51,109 nt of DNA from Aequorivita sp. (GCA_026646335.1 JAPKFY010000008.1:1-51109), one strand, 5' to 3'; shown: positions 1-9,808, counted from the first letter of the stretch. The notes: generated by a model not told the origin, from the letters alone. Program-made: numbers and translations.

Positions 1-56
1 GGAACGATTTAAAAAAGCTGTCAAAATTATTGATGAATTGCTGAAGAAGAACTAAA

Positions 57-1580
57 ATGTTTACTGAAAAGAACATACAACAAATAAAAGCTCACGGTCT
101 TTCCGAAGCCAGTGTTAATGTCCAACTTCAAATATTTGAGAATGGAATTCCATTTGCAAATGTGGTGGAAGCTGCATCGGCAGATAACGGAATTGAAGTA
201 TTTTCGGAAAAGGAACAAAAATATTTTGCCAATCTTTTTGAAAGCGAAAGGAACAATCTCGATTTGCTAAAATTTGTTCCGGCTTCCGGTGCGGCTACTA
301 GAATGTTTAAATCTTTGCATCAGTTTTTGGAAACGTATGATCCAAAAGATGCGATAGAAAGATTTCTTCAAAAGATGGAAAACAGAAATCTAATAACGTT
401 TTTTTATTCAGTTGAAAATTTTCCTTTTTCGTCTCTGGTGAAAGCTAAGTTGGATAAAAAATATCCCGATTTTGATAATTTTGAAAAAGGGAAAAGGTAT
501 TATCTCTTTGTAAAGGAAATGCTGGAAGAAACAGGATTGAATTTCAGCAACACCCCGAAAGGACTCGTTCCTTTCCATAAATACGGTGAAAATTACGTAA
601 CCGCTTTTGGCGAACAATTATACGAAGCAGCTTATTATGCAACGTCAAATGGAATTGCAAATTTGCACTTTACCGTTTCCGTGGAACACGAAGAAAAATT
701 CAAAAAGCGATACGAAGAAATTCAGGAAACTCTTGAAAATAAAACTGGAGTTAAATTTAATATTTCGTATTCCTTTCAAAAAAAAGAGACAGATACCATT
801 GCGGCAACGCTTGAAAATAAAGCATTTTTAGATGAAAACGGCGATTTGGTTTTTCGTCCTTCCGGTCACGGAGCATTGCTCAAAAATTTGAATGAAGTAG
901 ATGCAGATATTGTATTCATCAAAAATATTGACAACGTAGTTTCTCAAAATTATGTGGAAACCATCGCTTTTCAGAAAAAAATGCTTGCGGGAAAATTGAT
1001 TTCGCTCCAGCAAAAAATCTTCGACTTTGTTGATAAAATTCATTCAGAAAATGTTTCGGAAGAAATATTGAACAAAGCCGTAGCATTTATTTCCGAAGAA
1101 CTTTACATAGAAATCACTCCTATAAATAGGAGCGCAATTTTGACAATATTGGAACGTCCCATCCGCGTTTGCGGTGTTGTTGAAAATACGGGAGCTCCCG
1201 GCGGCGGACCATTTCTCGTAAAAGACAAAGATGGAAACGTATCGTACCAAATTGTTGAAATGTCGCAGATTGATAAAAACAATCCACAACAAAAGGCTTT
1301 GGTTGAAAAGGCAACACACTTCAATCCTGTGGATTTGGTCTGCGGCGTGCGCAATTATAAGGGGAAAAAATTTAATCTTTTAGAATTTTCTGATCCTGAT
1401 GCAGGCTTTATTTCGAATAAATCGTATCACGGAAAACCCATTAAAGCATTGGAACTCCCCGGACTTTGGAATGGCGCCATGGCAAACTGGAACACTATTT
1501 TTGTGGAAGTACCGCTCATCACTTTCAACCCCGTAAAAACTGTAAACGACCTTTTAAACGAAGTGCATCAGCCTAAATGA
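57..1580 (+). CDS. DUF4301 family protein
   Basis: Long ORF; GVVENTGAPGGGPF and LICGVRNYKGKKF-like segments recalled from the DUF4301 family. Confidence 0.75.
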   Translation: MFTEKNIQQIKAHGLSEASVNVQLQIFENGIPFANVVEAASADNGIEVFSEKEQKYFANLFESERNNLDLLKFVPASGAATRMFKSLHQFLETYDPKDAIERFLQKMENRNLITFFYSVENFPFSSLVKAKLDKKYPDFDNFEKGKRYYLFVKEMLEETGLNFSNTPKGLVPFHKYGENYVTAFGEQLYEAAYYATSNGIANLHFTVSVEHEEKFKKRYEEIQETLENKTGVKFNISYSFQKKETDTIAATLENKAFLDENGDLVFRPSGHGALLKNLNEVDADIVFIKNIDNVVSQNYVETIAFQKKMLAGKLISLQQKIFDFVDKIHSENVSEEILNKAVAFISEELYIEITPINRSAILTILERPIRVCGVVENTGAPGGGPFLVKDKDGNVSYQIVEMSQIDKNNPQQKALVEKATHFNPVDLVCGVRNYKGKKFNLLEFSDPDAGFISNKSYHGKPIKALELPGLWNGAMANWNTIFVEVPLITFNPVKTVNDLLNEVHQPK

Positions 1581-1981
1581 ACACCGAAGTTTTAATATCG
1601 GAATTAAACTTTAAAGCCATCCGCAGCAGTGGGCCAGGCGGACAGCATGTCAACAAAACGGCTTCAAAAGTTGAGGTTTCTTTCGATTTGGAAAATTCCC
1701 AAGCACTTTCGGAATCGGAAAAGGAGCGACTTCAAAACAAAATTTCTGCAAAAATTTCTTCCGAAGGAATAATAACACTTCAATGCGGAGAGACGCGAAG
1801 CCAGCACCGAAACAAAACGATAGTTATTGAACGGTTGTTGAAATTGCTTCAAGAAAACTTAAAAATTGCAAAACCGCGAAAGAAAACAAAACCCTCAAAA
1901 GGGGCGATTGAAAGACGTTTAAAATCTAAAAAAGAACAAGCTTTCAAAAAGTCAAATCGCAAACCTCCCAAAATGGAATAA
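1577..1981 (+). CDS. arfB: Peptide chain release factor-like / alternative ribosome rescue factor (ArfB/YaeJ-like)
   Basis: RSSGPGGQHVNKTASKVEVSFD GGQ domain and basic C-terminal tail; ATGA overlap with previous gene. Confidence 0.85.
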   Translation: MNTEVLISELNFKAIRSSGPGGQHVNKTASKVEVSFDLENSQALSESEKERLQNKISAKISSEGIITLQCGETRSQHRNKTIVIERLLKLLQENLKIAKPRKKTKPSKGAIERRLKSKKEQAFKKSNRKPPKME

Positions 1982-2195
1982 CTTTTATACAACTGTTGTG
2001 TAAATTTTATACAGTTGCGCTACACATTACACACTTTTCATTTAACCAAAATAAATCAATATCGCTTTAAAGCTTTGTTTTAAAAGACTTTGATGAAATA
2101 TTCCTGCGCTTAATTTCTGTGGCACTACTTTTTCTGTATACAAGGCAACAAACAAACTTAGAGAAACGAATAAATAATTTTTAAAGACAGAAAAA

Positions 2196-2615
2196 ATGAA
2201 AAAGTTAATTTTAAGTACAGCGATCGTATTGGGAGGTTTAACTGCGGTAACCGCGCAAACCGACAAAGAAGCAACCGCACTGAACGATCAAAAACAAACT
2301 GCCGTTGAAGCACAAGTAGAAAGCAGAATTGAAGCTGCCCAAGACGTAGATGCTGTTGTTGCAACAAAGGCTGTTGGTGCGGAAAATGCAGCCACAGATG
2401 TTGTTCAGGACTTTAAAGAAGTAGATGCATCTGAAGTGCCACAAACCGTTAAAGATGCCGTAGCTAAGGATTTTAGCGGTGCCACTATTTCTAAGGCTTA
2501 TGTGAATGCCAATGGAGAATATAAAATTCAACTAGCCACTGCAGACGACAAAGCTGCAACCGTTTATGCAAACGCAAAAGGCGAGTGGATTAAAAATGAA
2601 TTAAAGAAGCAGTAA
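2196..2615 (+). CDS. Secreted PepSY-like small protein
   Basis: Signal peptide MKKLILSTAIVLGGLTAVTAQ; VPQTVKDAVAKDFSGATISKAY / GEYKIQL pattern. Confidence 0.5.
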   Translation: MKKLILSTAIVLGGLTAVTAQTDKEATALNDQKQTAVEAQVESRIEAAQDVDAVVATKAVGAENAATDVVQDFKEVDASEVPQTVKDAVAKDFSGATISKAYVNANGEYKIQLATADDKAATVYANAKGEWIKNELKKQ

Positions 2616-2650
2616 GCTGCAGGTATTTTAGATTCAATACTTCTGGGGAA

Positions 2651-2678
2651 GGCGTCCATAAAATGGGCGCCTTTTTTT
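2651..2678 (+). terminator. Intrinsic terminator
   Basis: ggcgtcc-ataaaat-gggcgcc followed by ttttttt. Confidence 0.8.
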
Positions 2679-2739
2679 ATGATAAATTTAAAGTTTGTCC
2701 AGCCATATACTCACTATTTTTACGGTCTCAGTAAACGTA

Positions 2740-4119
2740 ATGGCGCAGCAAATACATATAATTGAAGACGATGTAGCTTTTGGCAAGATGCTCACCTCTT
2801 TTTTGGAACGGAAAGGTTTTCAGGTTTCAGTTTCCCTAACGGGGGAAAGTGCCCGAAAAACGCTTGCGGAAAACAATTTCGACTTACTTATTACAGACTT
2901 ACAACTTCCGGATGATTCTGGATTGGAGCTTCTTGAATATTCCCAGTCTGTCTCTCCCAAAACAAAAGTGATTTTGATGACGGGTTATGCCGAAGTGGAT
3001 ACTGCGGTGAAAGCGATTAAGAAAGGTGCCTTGGATTATATTTCGAAACCATTTCGTCCTGAGGAATTGTTGATGATTATTGAAGAAGGTTTTCAAAATA
3101 CAGCATTTTCAGAAAAGATTTCTTCGGAAATTTCTGCTTCAGAAACAATTGAGAAGAGACAAATAAATTTGCCCAAAACAAATTCTGAAAAACCCATTTT
3201 TGTTGTTGGAATAAGTGAGACCTCAAAAAAATTCAACGAATATTTAAAGCTTGTCGGGCCAACGGATATGTGTGTTCTTATTCAAGGTGAAAGCGGTACA
3301 GGGAAAGAAGTTGCCGCAAAAGCCATTCACAAATACAGTTCGCGAAGGGATCAAAATTTCATAGCTGTAGATTGTGGTGCAATTCCAAAGGAAATTGCTG
3401 CCAGTGAATTTTTTGGACACCTTAAGGGAAGTTTCACCGGAGCCATAAACGATAAAAAAGGACATTTTGAGGCAGCCAATGGCGGCACACTTTTTTTGGA
3501 TGAAGTGGGCAACCTTTCCTATGAAAACCAAATTCAATTGTTGCGCGCTTTGCAGGAACGCAGAATAAAACCCGTGGGTAGCAATACTGAAATTGATGTG
3601 GATGTCCGAATTCTTTCCGCTACAAATGAAGATTTACTGAAAGCCGTTTCTGAAGGGAAATTTCGCGAAGATTTGTACCATCGGTTGAACGAGTTTTCAA
3701 TCCACATTCCTTCCTTGCACGAACGGAAAGAGGATCTTTTTCTGTTTATCGAATATTTTTTAGCAGAGGCAAATGCTTCTTTAGGAAAAGATGTTTTAGG
3801 ACTATCAAAAGAAGTGGAAAAAGCTTTTAAATACTACGCTTGGCCGGGCAATCTGCGCGAGTTGAAAAACGTAATAAAACGCTCGGTTTTATTGACCAAT
3901 TCAAGCTTGATTCCACTGGAAGTAATTCCACACGAAGTTTTATTTTCTGAAAAAGTAAAAAAAGAAACAGTAGATTTTTCAAAAGAAAGCAACGAAAAAC
4001 AGCTTATTTTAAACGCGTTGAAGGAAGCCGATTTCAATAAAACAAAGGCCGCAAAGCTGCTGAACATCACGCGAAAAACACTTTATAATAAATTGAAGTA
4101 TTACGAAATAGAACTTTAG
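2740..4119 (+). CDS. Sigma-54-dependent response regulator (NtrC family)
   Basis: Receiver IIEDDVAFGKML, AAA+ GESGTGKE and GAFTGA-like GSFTGA, Fis-type HTH at the C terminus; start moved to ATG at 2740 (track starts at 2695). Confidence 0.9.
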   Translation: MAQQIHIIEDDVAFGKMLTSFLERKGFQVSVSLTGESARKTLAENNFDLLITDLQLPDDSGLELLEYSQSVSPKTKVILMTGYAEVDTAVKAIKKGALDYISKPFRPEELLMIIEEGFQNTAFSEKISSEISASETIEKRQINLPKTNSEKPIFVVGISETSKKFNEYLKLVGPTDMCVLIQGESGTGKEVAAKAIHKYSSRRDQNFIAVDCGAIPKEIAASEFFGHLKGSFTGAINDKKGHFEAANGGTLFLDEVGNLSYENQIQLLRALQERRIKPVGSNTEIDVDVRILSATNEDLLKAVSEGKFREDLYHRLNEFSIHIPSLHERKEDLFLFIEYFLAEANASLGKDVLGLSKEVEKAFKYYAWPGNLRELKNVIKRSVLLTNSSLIPLEVIPHEVLFSEKVKKETVDFSKESNEKQLILNALKEADFNKTKAAKLLNITRKTLYNKLKYYEIEL

Positions 4120-6585
4120 CTATCGGTCTTCAAGAGCTTTTTGCAGATATCTAATGCTCATTACTAGTTTTTCATAATCTTTTTGCACTTCGATTTGGAT
4201 TTCGTTTTCTTTTTTAGTTTCATCAGGGTAATGTTCCATTTTTTCCAGAATAGGGATGACTTCTTTGGCTTTTATTTGGCGGAACATCGTGAGCATACGA
4301 TGTGCTATTTCTGAAATTGTTTTGGTGTCTTTTCGATCAATTAAACCGGTTAACTGCTGCAAATCTTTCTCGGTCTGTGCGTTGAAAACTTTTAGCACCT
4401 CTTCCAAAGCTTCAGACGTATTCAAAAAGGATTTTAGAAGTGAAAGATCGAATTTATCCGGGTTAGGAGAATTTGCTTGAAATATTTCGTCCGTTTTAAT
4501 TTCTTCCGAAAAATTCCTTAGCTGCGGGAAAATACGCTCTAAAACCGTAACCAGTTCCTGTTTCGAAAACGGTTTTGGAAGCATTTCCGCAAAACCTTTC
4601 TCAAAATAGAAACCGCGGCTGTGCTCACGGCTGCCCGTCATTGCAATTACGGGCTGATTTTTATAGGAATTTATTTCACCGTTTTTTAATCTTTTCAAAA
4701 CCGAAAAACCATCGGTCAGGGGCATTTGAATGTCGGTTAAAACGAAATCGATACTTCGGCTTTGCTCATTAATCGCAAAATCTTGAAAACTGCTGTAGGC
4801 CTCAGTTGTAATATTCATTTGCTCAAATATTTCTTGCAAAAGAGCACGCATTGCGTCGTCGTCATCAATTATTACAGCTTTTAGCCCATTAAAGGAATTT
4901 TCTTTTTCAGGACTAGCTTTGGATAAAACGCGTTCCGAATTTTTAAGCGGAAGGATTAAAGTAAAGTTGCTTCCTTCTTCTAAAACACTATCAACTTTTA
5001 AGGTTCCGTCCAAAAGCTCGGTGAGTTTTTTTGAAATTGCGAGCCCCAAGCCGCTTCCGCCAAATTTGTGCGCAATTTCAGTTTCGGCCTGCGTAAACTC
5101 GTTGAAAATAAGTTGCTGCTTTTCTTTGGAAATACCTATTCCTGTATCTATTATGGAGATTTGAACAGTTGAAGTTTTGTCGTTTTTTGCAATTTCTTCA
5201 ACCTTTATTTCAACACTTCCCTTTTCGGTAAACTTAAAAGCGTTGCCTACCAAATTGTTTATTATCTGCCGAATCCGCAGCGGATCGCTCTCGAAAATTT
5301 GGTTTTTTATTCCTTCGGAAATCGAAATTTTAAGAGTAACCGATTTTTGCAAATATTGCTGTTTCACTGCATTTCCTGCGTCAACAATAATATTTTCAAG
5401 TGAAAAAGGCACACTTTCAATTGGCAATTTTCCAGCTTCCAATTTTGAGTAATCCAGCAAATCATCCACCAAATGCGAAATAAAATGTGAGCTGGAAGTA
5501 ATCTGACCCAAATAGTACTTTTGCTTTTCCGAAAGGTTTGAATTTTCAAACAATTCAGCATAGCCGCTGATAGTATTTAATGGTGTTTTCAAATCATGGC
5601 TCACGGTTGAGATGAGCTGTTCGCGGCTTTTCAGTAGTGATTCGGCATAATCTTTAGATTCTTCCAAATTCTTCTTGAAACGCTCCGCCCTAAAAAAATC
5701 TGAAAGGATAAAATATGAAAAAAGCAAAACCATTATGCCACCTAAAATTCCTGCGAATTTTAGAATCTTCCCCGTTCGGTTCATGGATTCGGCTCGTTGC
5801 TGCTTTTCCAAATGGTTGTTCTTTGTAATCTCGCGGTCAAAACTGGCAATTATTTCACGCAGACGTTCTGAAATGTTAAGGTCGTTCCGAATGAGTTCGT
5901 TCTCTTTTTGCATCAGAGACTCGCGAATTCGGGAATTTTCTTTTTTCGCCTCGGCAACGATATATCGGGAGGCGATTAACATGGAATCCACAGTTTTTGA
6001 TTTTACTGTTGAAGTGTCGCGAGTTGCATCGCTATTGAGATAGTCGGCATAATTCTGCCAAATTCCGCGTTCCTTTTTGCTGAGTTTTGAAGGATTTCTG
6101 ATTAACGATTCCACGGAATTTAAACCTACCGAAGCTTCCAATTTTCGCACTTCGCGCATTATATCGTCTAGCGAAGCGTCTTTTTGGTTTGTTAAACGCA
6201 AAATGCGAAGTTGTTCAATATTTCGGTTTTTTTCCTTGAGCAGGGAATTTACACTGTCCAATTGTTTTATCTGAAATTGGTTTGTGGTGAGCGATTTAAT
6301 CTCTTCAATTTTTATGAAAAGCGAATCGGTTTTTGCCATATATTTCTCAAAATCACCATCGCTTTCGGTTAAAAGCGCGAGTCTTGAAAATCCGTCGGTT
6401 TCGTAAACCAAATTGATGAGCGTTCCAGTTTCAATGAATTTTTTTTCACCGGTTATTTCGTCGGATTGAGCAGTAAAATTTTTAAATTCCGAATATAAAA
6501 AAAGACCGACCAACACCGATAAAGCCCCCAAAACGAGGTAGCTGAGGATGATTTTAAGCGTGAATTTATTTTTTGAAGCGGCCAT
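4120..6585 (-). CDS. Hybrid sensor histidine kinase with receiver and Hpt domains
   Basis: STVSHDLKTPLNTISGYAELF, HATPase GGSGLGLAISKKL, receiver VIIDDDDAMRALL, Hpt EIAHRMLTMFRQI. Confidence 0.9.
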   Translation of the reverse strand: MAASKNKFTLKIILSYLVLGALSVLVGLFLYSEFKNFTAQSDEITGEKKFIETGTLINLVYETDGFSRLALLTESDGDFEKYMAKTDSLFIKIEEIKSLTTNQFQIKQLDSVNSLLKEKNRNIEQLRILRLTNQKDASLDDIMREVRKLEASVGLNSVESLIRNPSKLSKKERGIWQNYADYLNSDATRDTSTVKSKTVDSMLIASRYIVAEAKKENSRIRESLMQKENELIRNDLNISERLREIIASFDREITKNNHLEKQQRAESMNRTGKILKFAGILGGIMVLLFSYFILSDFFRAERFKKNLEESKDYAESLLKSREQLISTVSHDLKTPLNTISGYAELFENSNLSEKQKYYLGQITSSSHFISHLVDDLLDYSKLEAGKLPIESVPFSLENIIVDAGNAVKQQYLQKSVTLKISISEGIKNQIFESDPLRIRQIINNLVGNAFKFTEKGSVEIKVEEIAKNDKTSTVQISIIDTGIGISKEKQQLIFNEFTQAETEIAHKFGGSGLGLAISKKLTELLDGTLKVDSVLEEGSNFTLILPLKNSERVLSKASPEKENSFNGLKAVIIDDDDAMRALLQEIFEQMNITTEAYSSFQDFAINEQSRSIDFVLTDIQMPLTDGFSVLKRLKNGEINSYKNQPVIAMTGSREHSRGFYFEKGFAEMLPKPFSKQELVTVLERIFPQLRNFSEEIKTDEIFQANSPNPDKFDLSLLKSFLNTSEALEEVLKVFNAQTEKDLQQLTGLIDRKDTKTISEIAHRMLTMFRQIKAKEVIPILEKMEHYPDETKKENEIQIEVQKDYEKLVMSIRYLQKALEDR

Positions 6586-6690
6586 CCTTCAAATGTAAAG
6601 ACTATAAGAAAGAGGAAGTATTAAGGATATGGTAAAAAAATGAAATCGAAAACGAAAACGAAATGGAATGTGAATTTGGAAAAAGCAATG

Positions 6691-6698
6691 TATCTTTG
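6691..6698 (+). promoter_or_regulatory. Bacteroidetes -7 element TATCTTTG upstream of the TPP riboswitch
   Basis: Exact TAnnTTTG match about 15 nt before the riboswitch. Confidence 0.6.
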
Positions 6699-6710
6699 CC
6701 GAACATCTCA

Positions 6711-6850
6711 AAGGGGTGCTGATTTTAGTCTTGAGTCATTAGTGCTGAGAGGTGAGTCTTAAAACTCATAACTCATAACTCATAACTCGGAACTCAAAAA
6801 AGCTGAGATTATACCCAAAGAACCTGGGCGGGTAATGCTGCCAAGGGAAC
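6711..6850 (+). promoter_or_regulatory. TPP (thi-box) riboswitch with an expanded P3 region
   Basis: ggggtgct ... gctgagattatacccaaagaacctgggcgggtaatgctgccaagggaa matches the thi-box core. Confidence 0.93.
6761..6793 (+). repeat. actcata-type interspersed repeat inside riboswitch P3
   Basis: aaaactcataactcataactcataactcggaac; 31/33 identical to 22852-22884. Confidence 0.85.
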
Positions 6851-6861
6851 AAATTGTAACC

Positions 6862-6902
6862 CCCTGTAATAATACGCGACGTATTGTTTTCAGGGATTTT
6901 TT
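6862..6902 (+). terminator. Riboswitch expression-platform terminator
   Basis: ccctgtaataatacg-cga-cgtattgttttcaggg followed by atttttt. Confidence 0.8.
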
Positions 6903-6966
6903 ATTTAACCATTCAACAAACCAAGAATAACGCCCCTTTTATTCGTAAAAATTTAATTTATTACGA

Positions 6967-9147
6967 ATGAAAAAGTTATTGATTTCCGCAGTTTTAACTT
7001 CACTATTTATATCTGTTGCTGCACAGGAAAAAACACAGGATTCCACAAAGGTTGAAACTTTAGACGAGGTTTTGGTACAAGCCGTTCGCGTATCGGCAGA
7101 CTCGCCAATTACCCATTCAAACCTAGATAAAGAAGAACTTGAGAAGCGCAATCTTGGGCAGGATATTCCTTATATGCTCAATTATTTGCCTTCTGTTGTC
7201 ACTACCAGTGATGCTGGCGCGGGTGTGGGCTATACCTATATTCGTGTGCGCGGCAGTGATGCTTCGCGGGTAAATGTTACCCTCAATGGTATTCCTTATA
7301 ACGATTCCGAAAGTCAAGGAACTTTTTGGGTGAATTTGCCTGATTTTACTTCCTCGGTTCAAAGTTTGCAATTACAGCGCGGTGTGGGAACTTCTACAAA
7401 TGGTTCCGGAGCTTTTGGCGCGAGCTTGAACTTGTTGAGCGATGCTGTTTCAAATGAAGCCAATGGCGAAATTTCGAATTCCTTCGGAAGTTATAACACA
7501 CACAAGCACAATATCAAGTTCAGCACTGGCTTGCTTTCCGAGCATTTTGAATTAGCGGGAAGGTTGTCTACCATTCAATCTGATGGGTACATTGACAGGG
7601 CCAGTTCAGACTTGAAATCATATTTTTTACAAGGGGCGTTTGTTGATAGAAACACATTGATAAAAGCACTCGCTTTTGGAGGAAGAGAAGAAACATACCA
7701 GTCGTGGAACGGTTTGGAAGATCCTGAAAAACTTGAAAATGACAGATCCTACAACACCGCTGGAATGTACACCGATGAAGACGGAAACATTCAGTTTTAC
7801 GATAAAGAAGTAGATAATTATGCGCAGGATCACTATCAATTGCTTTGGAACCAGCGTTTCGATAACAATTGGAGCACGAACGTTTCTTTCAATTACACAA
7901 AAGGAAAGGGTTATTTTGAACAGTACAAAGAAGATGAAGATTTTGAAACTTATGGTTTTGAACCGATTGAAATTGGAGGTGATACAATAAATACGACCGA
8001 CTTAATCCGCCGCCGTTGGTTGGACAATGATTTTTATGCAGCCAATATTAACGTAAATTACAAAAACAATAAAATAGATTTCACGGGTGGAGCATTTTAT
8101 AGCTACTATTCGGGCGACCATTTTGGAGAAGTAATTTGGGCGCGCTACGCCAGTGATTCTGAAATCCGAGATCGTTATTACGACAGTAATGGGGCAAAAA
8201 GTGAATTCACGGTTTTTTCAAAAGCCACCTACAAAATTGATGACCAATGGAGTGCTTTTGGGGATTTGCAGGGTAGGTTTTTGAATTATAAAACTTCAGG
8301 GATTACTTCAGATTTGGTTGAAATGATTTATGACGAAGACTATTCGTTTTTTAATCCAAAAGCTGGCTTGACTTATAAATTGAATGCTGTAAATCAGTTT
8401 TATTTTTCCTACGGAAAAGCACATCGCGAACCTTCCCGAAATGATTACGAACAGGGAATAATTACTCCGGAAAAGTTGGACGATTTTGAACTTGGCTGGC
8501 GTTTCGCTTCTGAAAAAACAAAAGTGAATACGAATGTTTTTTATATGAATTACAAAGATCAATTGGTGCTTTCCGGCGAATTGAATGACGTTGGCGCAGG
8601 TCTGCGAACCAGCAGCGGGAAAAGCTATCGTTTAGGTTTGGAAGTGGATGCCGAAATACAGCTTTTGAAAAACTTGAGAACCTTGCCGAATATCGCTTTG
8701 AGTACCAATAAAAATGTAGATTTTGTTAGCTCTCGCAATGGTGAATTAGTGAATCTTGGCAACACAAACATTTCGTTTTCACCTTCAGTAGTTGCGGCAA
8801 ATATGCTGGAATATTCGCCAATCCAGAAATTGCAAATCGGGTTTTTGTCAAAATTTGTGGGAGAACAGTATATGGGAAATATTGATAGTGAAGCTTCAAA
8901 GTTAGATAGTTACTTCATAAATGATTTTAATATTGTTTACACTTTGGACGAACTTCCGTGGATAAAAGAAGTGGTTTTCTCGGCCTTGGTGAACAATATA
9001 TTCAACGTGAAATATATTTCCAACGGCTATTTTTATACGTACGATGATGACTTCAGCAATCCGGGAACGGTTACTACTGTTGAAGGTGCTGGGTATTATC
9101 CACAGGCGACGATTAATTTTTTGGTTGGGGCTACGGTGAAGTTTTAG
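6967..9147 (+). CDS. TonB-dependent outer-membrane receptor, probable thiamin transporter
   Basis: Plug domain SNLDKEELEKRNLGQDIPYMLNYLPSVV, beta-barrel C terminus; preceded by TPP riboswitch. Confidence 0.9.
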   Translation: MKKLLISAVLTSLFISVAAQEKTQDSTKVETLDEVLVQAVRVSADSPITHSNLDKEELEKRNLGQDIPYMLNYLPSVVTTSDAGAGVGYTYIRVRGSDASRVNVTLNGIPYNDSESQGTFWVNLPDFTSSVQSLQLQRGVGTSTNGSGAFGASLNLLSDAVSNEANGEISNSFGSYNTHKHNIKFSTGLLSEHFELAGRLSTIQSDGYIDRASSDLKSYFLQGAFVDRNTLIKALAFGGREETYQSWNGLEDPEKLENDRSYNTAGMYTDEDGNIQFYDKEVDNYAQDHYQLLWNQRFDNNWSTNVSFNYTKGKGYFEQYKEDEDFETYGFEPIEIGGDTINTTDLIRRRWLDNDFYAANINVNYKNNKIDFTGGAFYSYYSGDHFGEVIWARYASDSEIRDRYYDSNGAKSEFTVFSKATYKIDDQWSAFGDLQGRFLNYKTSGITSDLVEMIYDEDYSFFNPKAGLTYKLNAVNQFYFSYGKAHREPSRNDYEQGIITPEKLDDFELGWRFASEKTKVNTNVFYMNYKDQLVLSGELNDVGAGLRTSSGKSYRLGLEVDAEIQLLKNLRTLPNIALSTNKNVDFVSSRNGELVNLGNTNISFSPSVVAANMLEYSPIQKLQIGFLSKFVGEQYMGNIDSEASKLDSYFINDFNIVYTLDELPWIKEVVFSALVNNIFNVKYISNGYFYTYDDDFSNPGTVTTVEGAGYYPQATINFLVGATVKF

Positions 9148-9253
9148 ATGCTGTTATTTCGGCTCCAGCCTGTCCTGTGCTTGACGATTGGCTCAATGGC
9201 CAAAATGGTTGCTGGGCCCTTAGACTGTGTTCAGGATAAACTCCGCCGAAGCA

Positions 9254-9691
9254 CTAATTGCTTATAATAATATTATTCCCATTGCGCTCGGCGCGGTATG
9301 ATTGCATCGGGTATTTGGTGTCAGGGGCAGAAGTATGCCTTCCAAAATTTATGAGATTGTATTCATTGTCATCATTTGGGCAGGGACAACTTGCAATTGG
9401 TCCATTAATTTCCATTCTGGAACAGCTGCTGGGAAGATGGTTTGGATCAGTTAAATCATAGGCGAAATATTGCGTATCACTTACGCAAATTACCACGATA
9501 CCTTTGATGCCTTGGGAAGTTATTACGGTATTTCCCGGAAACTTCAATGGGTTGTATTCGGGCAAATTTAAGTTCAAATTCAAACTTACAACGGGATCTG
9601 ATAAATAAGGATTGCGCTCTTGCTTATCGTCATTTTTTGAACACGATAATGTTATAAAAACAATTAAAAGGAAGAAGATTTTATTTTTCAT
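9254..9691 (-). CDS. Lipoprotein resembling flavobacterial Rieske-like lipoproteins
   Basis: Lipobox ITLSCSK; YDLTDPNHLP...CSRM...SCPC...YPMQSYRAERNGNNIIISN pattern. Confidence 0.55.
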   Translation of the reverse strand: MKNKIFFLLIVFITLSCSKNDDKQERNPYLSDPVVSLNLNLNLPEYNPLKFPGNTVITSQGIKGIVVICVSDTQYFAYDLTDPNHLPSSCSRMEINGPIASCPCPNDDNEYNLINFGRHTSAPDTKYPMQSYRAERNGNNIIISN

Positions 9692-9750
9692 TAAAACAAT
9701 TAAATTAAGGGTCGAAATTACAACAAATTACGCAACAAGTAAATTTTTAG

Positions 9751-9758
9751 TATATTTG
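9751..9758 (+). promoter_or_regulatory. Bacteroidetes -7 element TATATTTG (greA promoter)
   Basis: TAnnTTTG match 120 nt upstream of greA ATG. Confidence 0.6.
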
Positions 9759-9766
9759 TTAAACAC

Positions 9767-9792
9767 AATCCCGTCACCGTATGGGATTTTTT
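9767..9792 (+). terminator. Terminator-like hairpin 1 in greA leader
   Basis: aatccc-gtcaccgtat-gggatt overlapping a T6 run. Confidence 0.6.
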
Positions 9793-9808
9793 CAATTTAT
9801 TAAAGGAG

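Noticed and set aside
1985-2040. Repeated tatacaactgttg / tatacagttg words as a possible array or operator
   Set aside because: Only two imperfect units, no clear dyad relation to a promoter
2695-2739. N-terminal extension of the sigma-54 regulator in the ORF track
   Set aside because: The receiver domain starts normally after ATG at 2740
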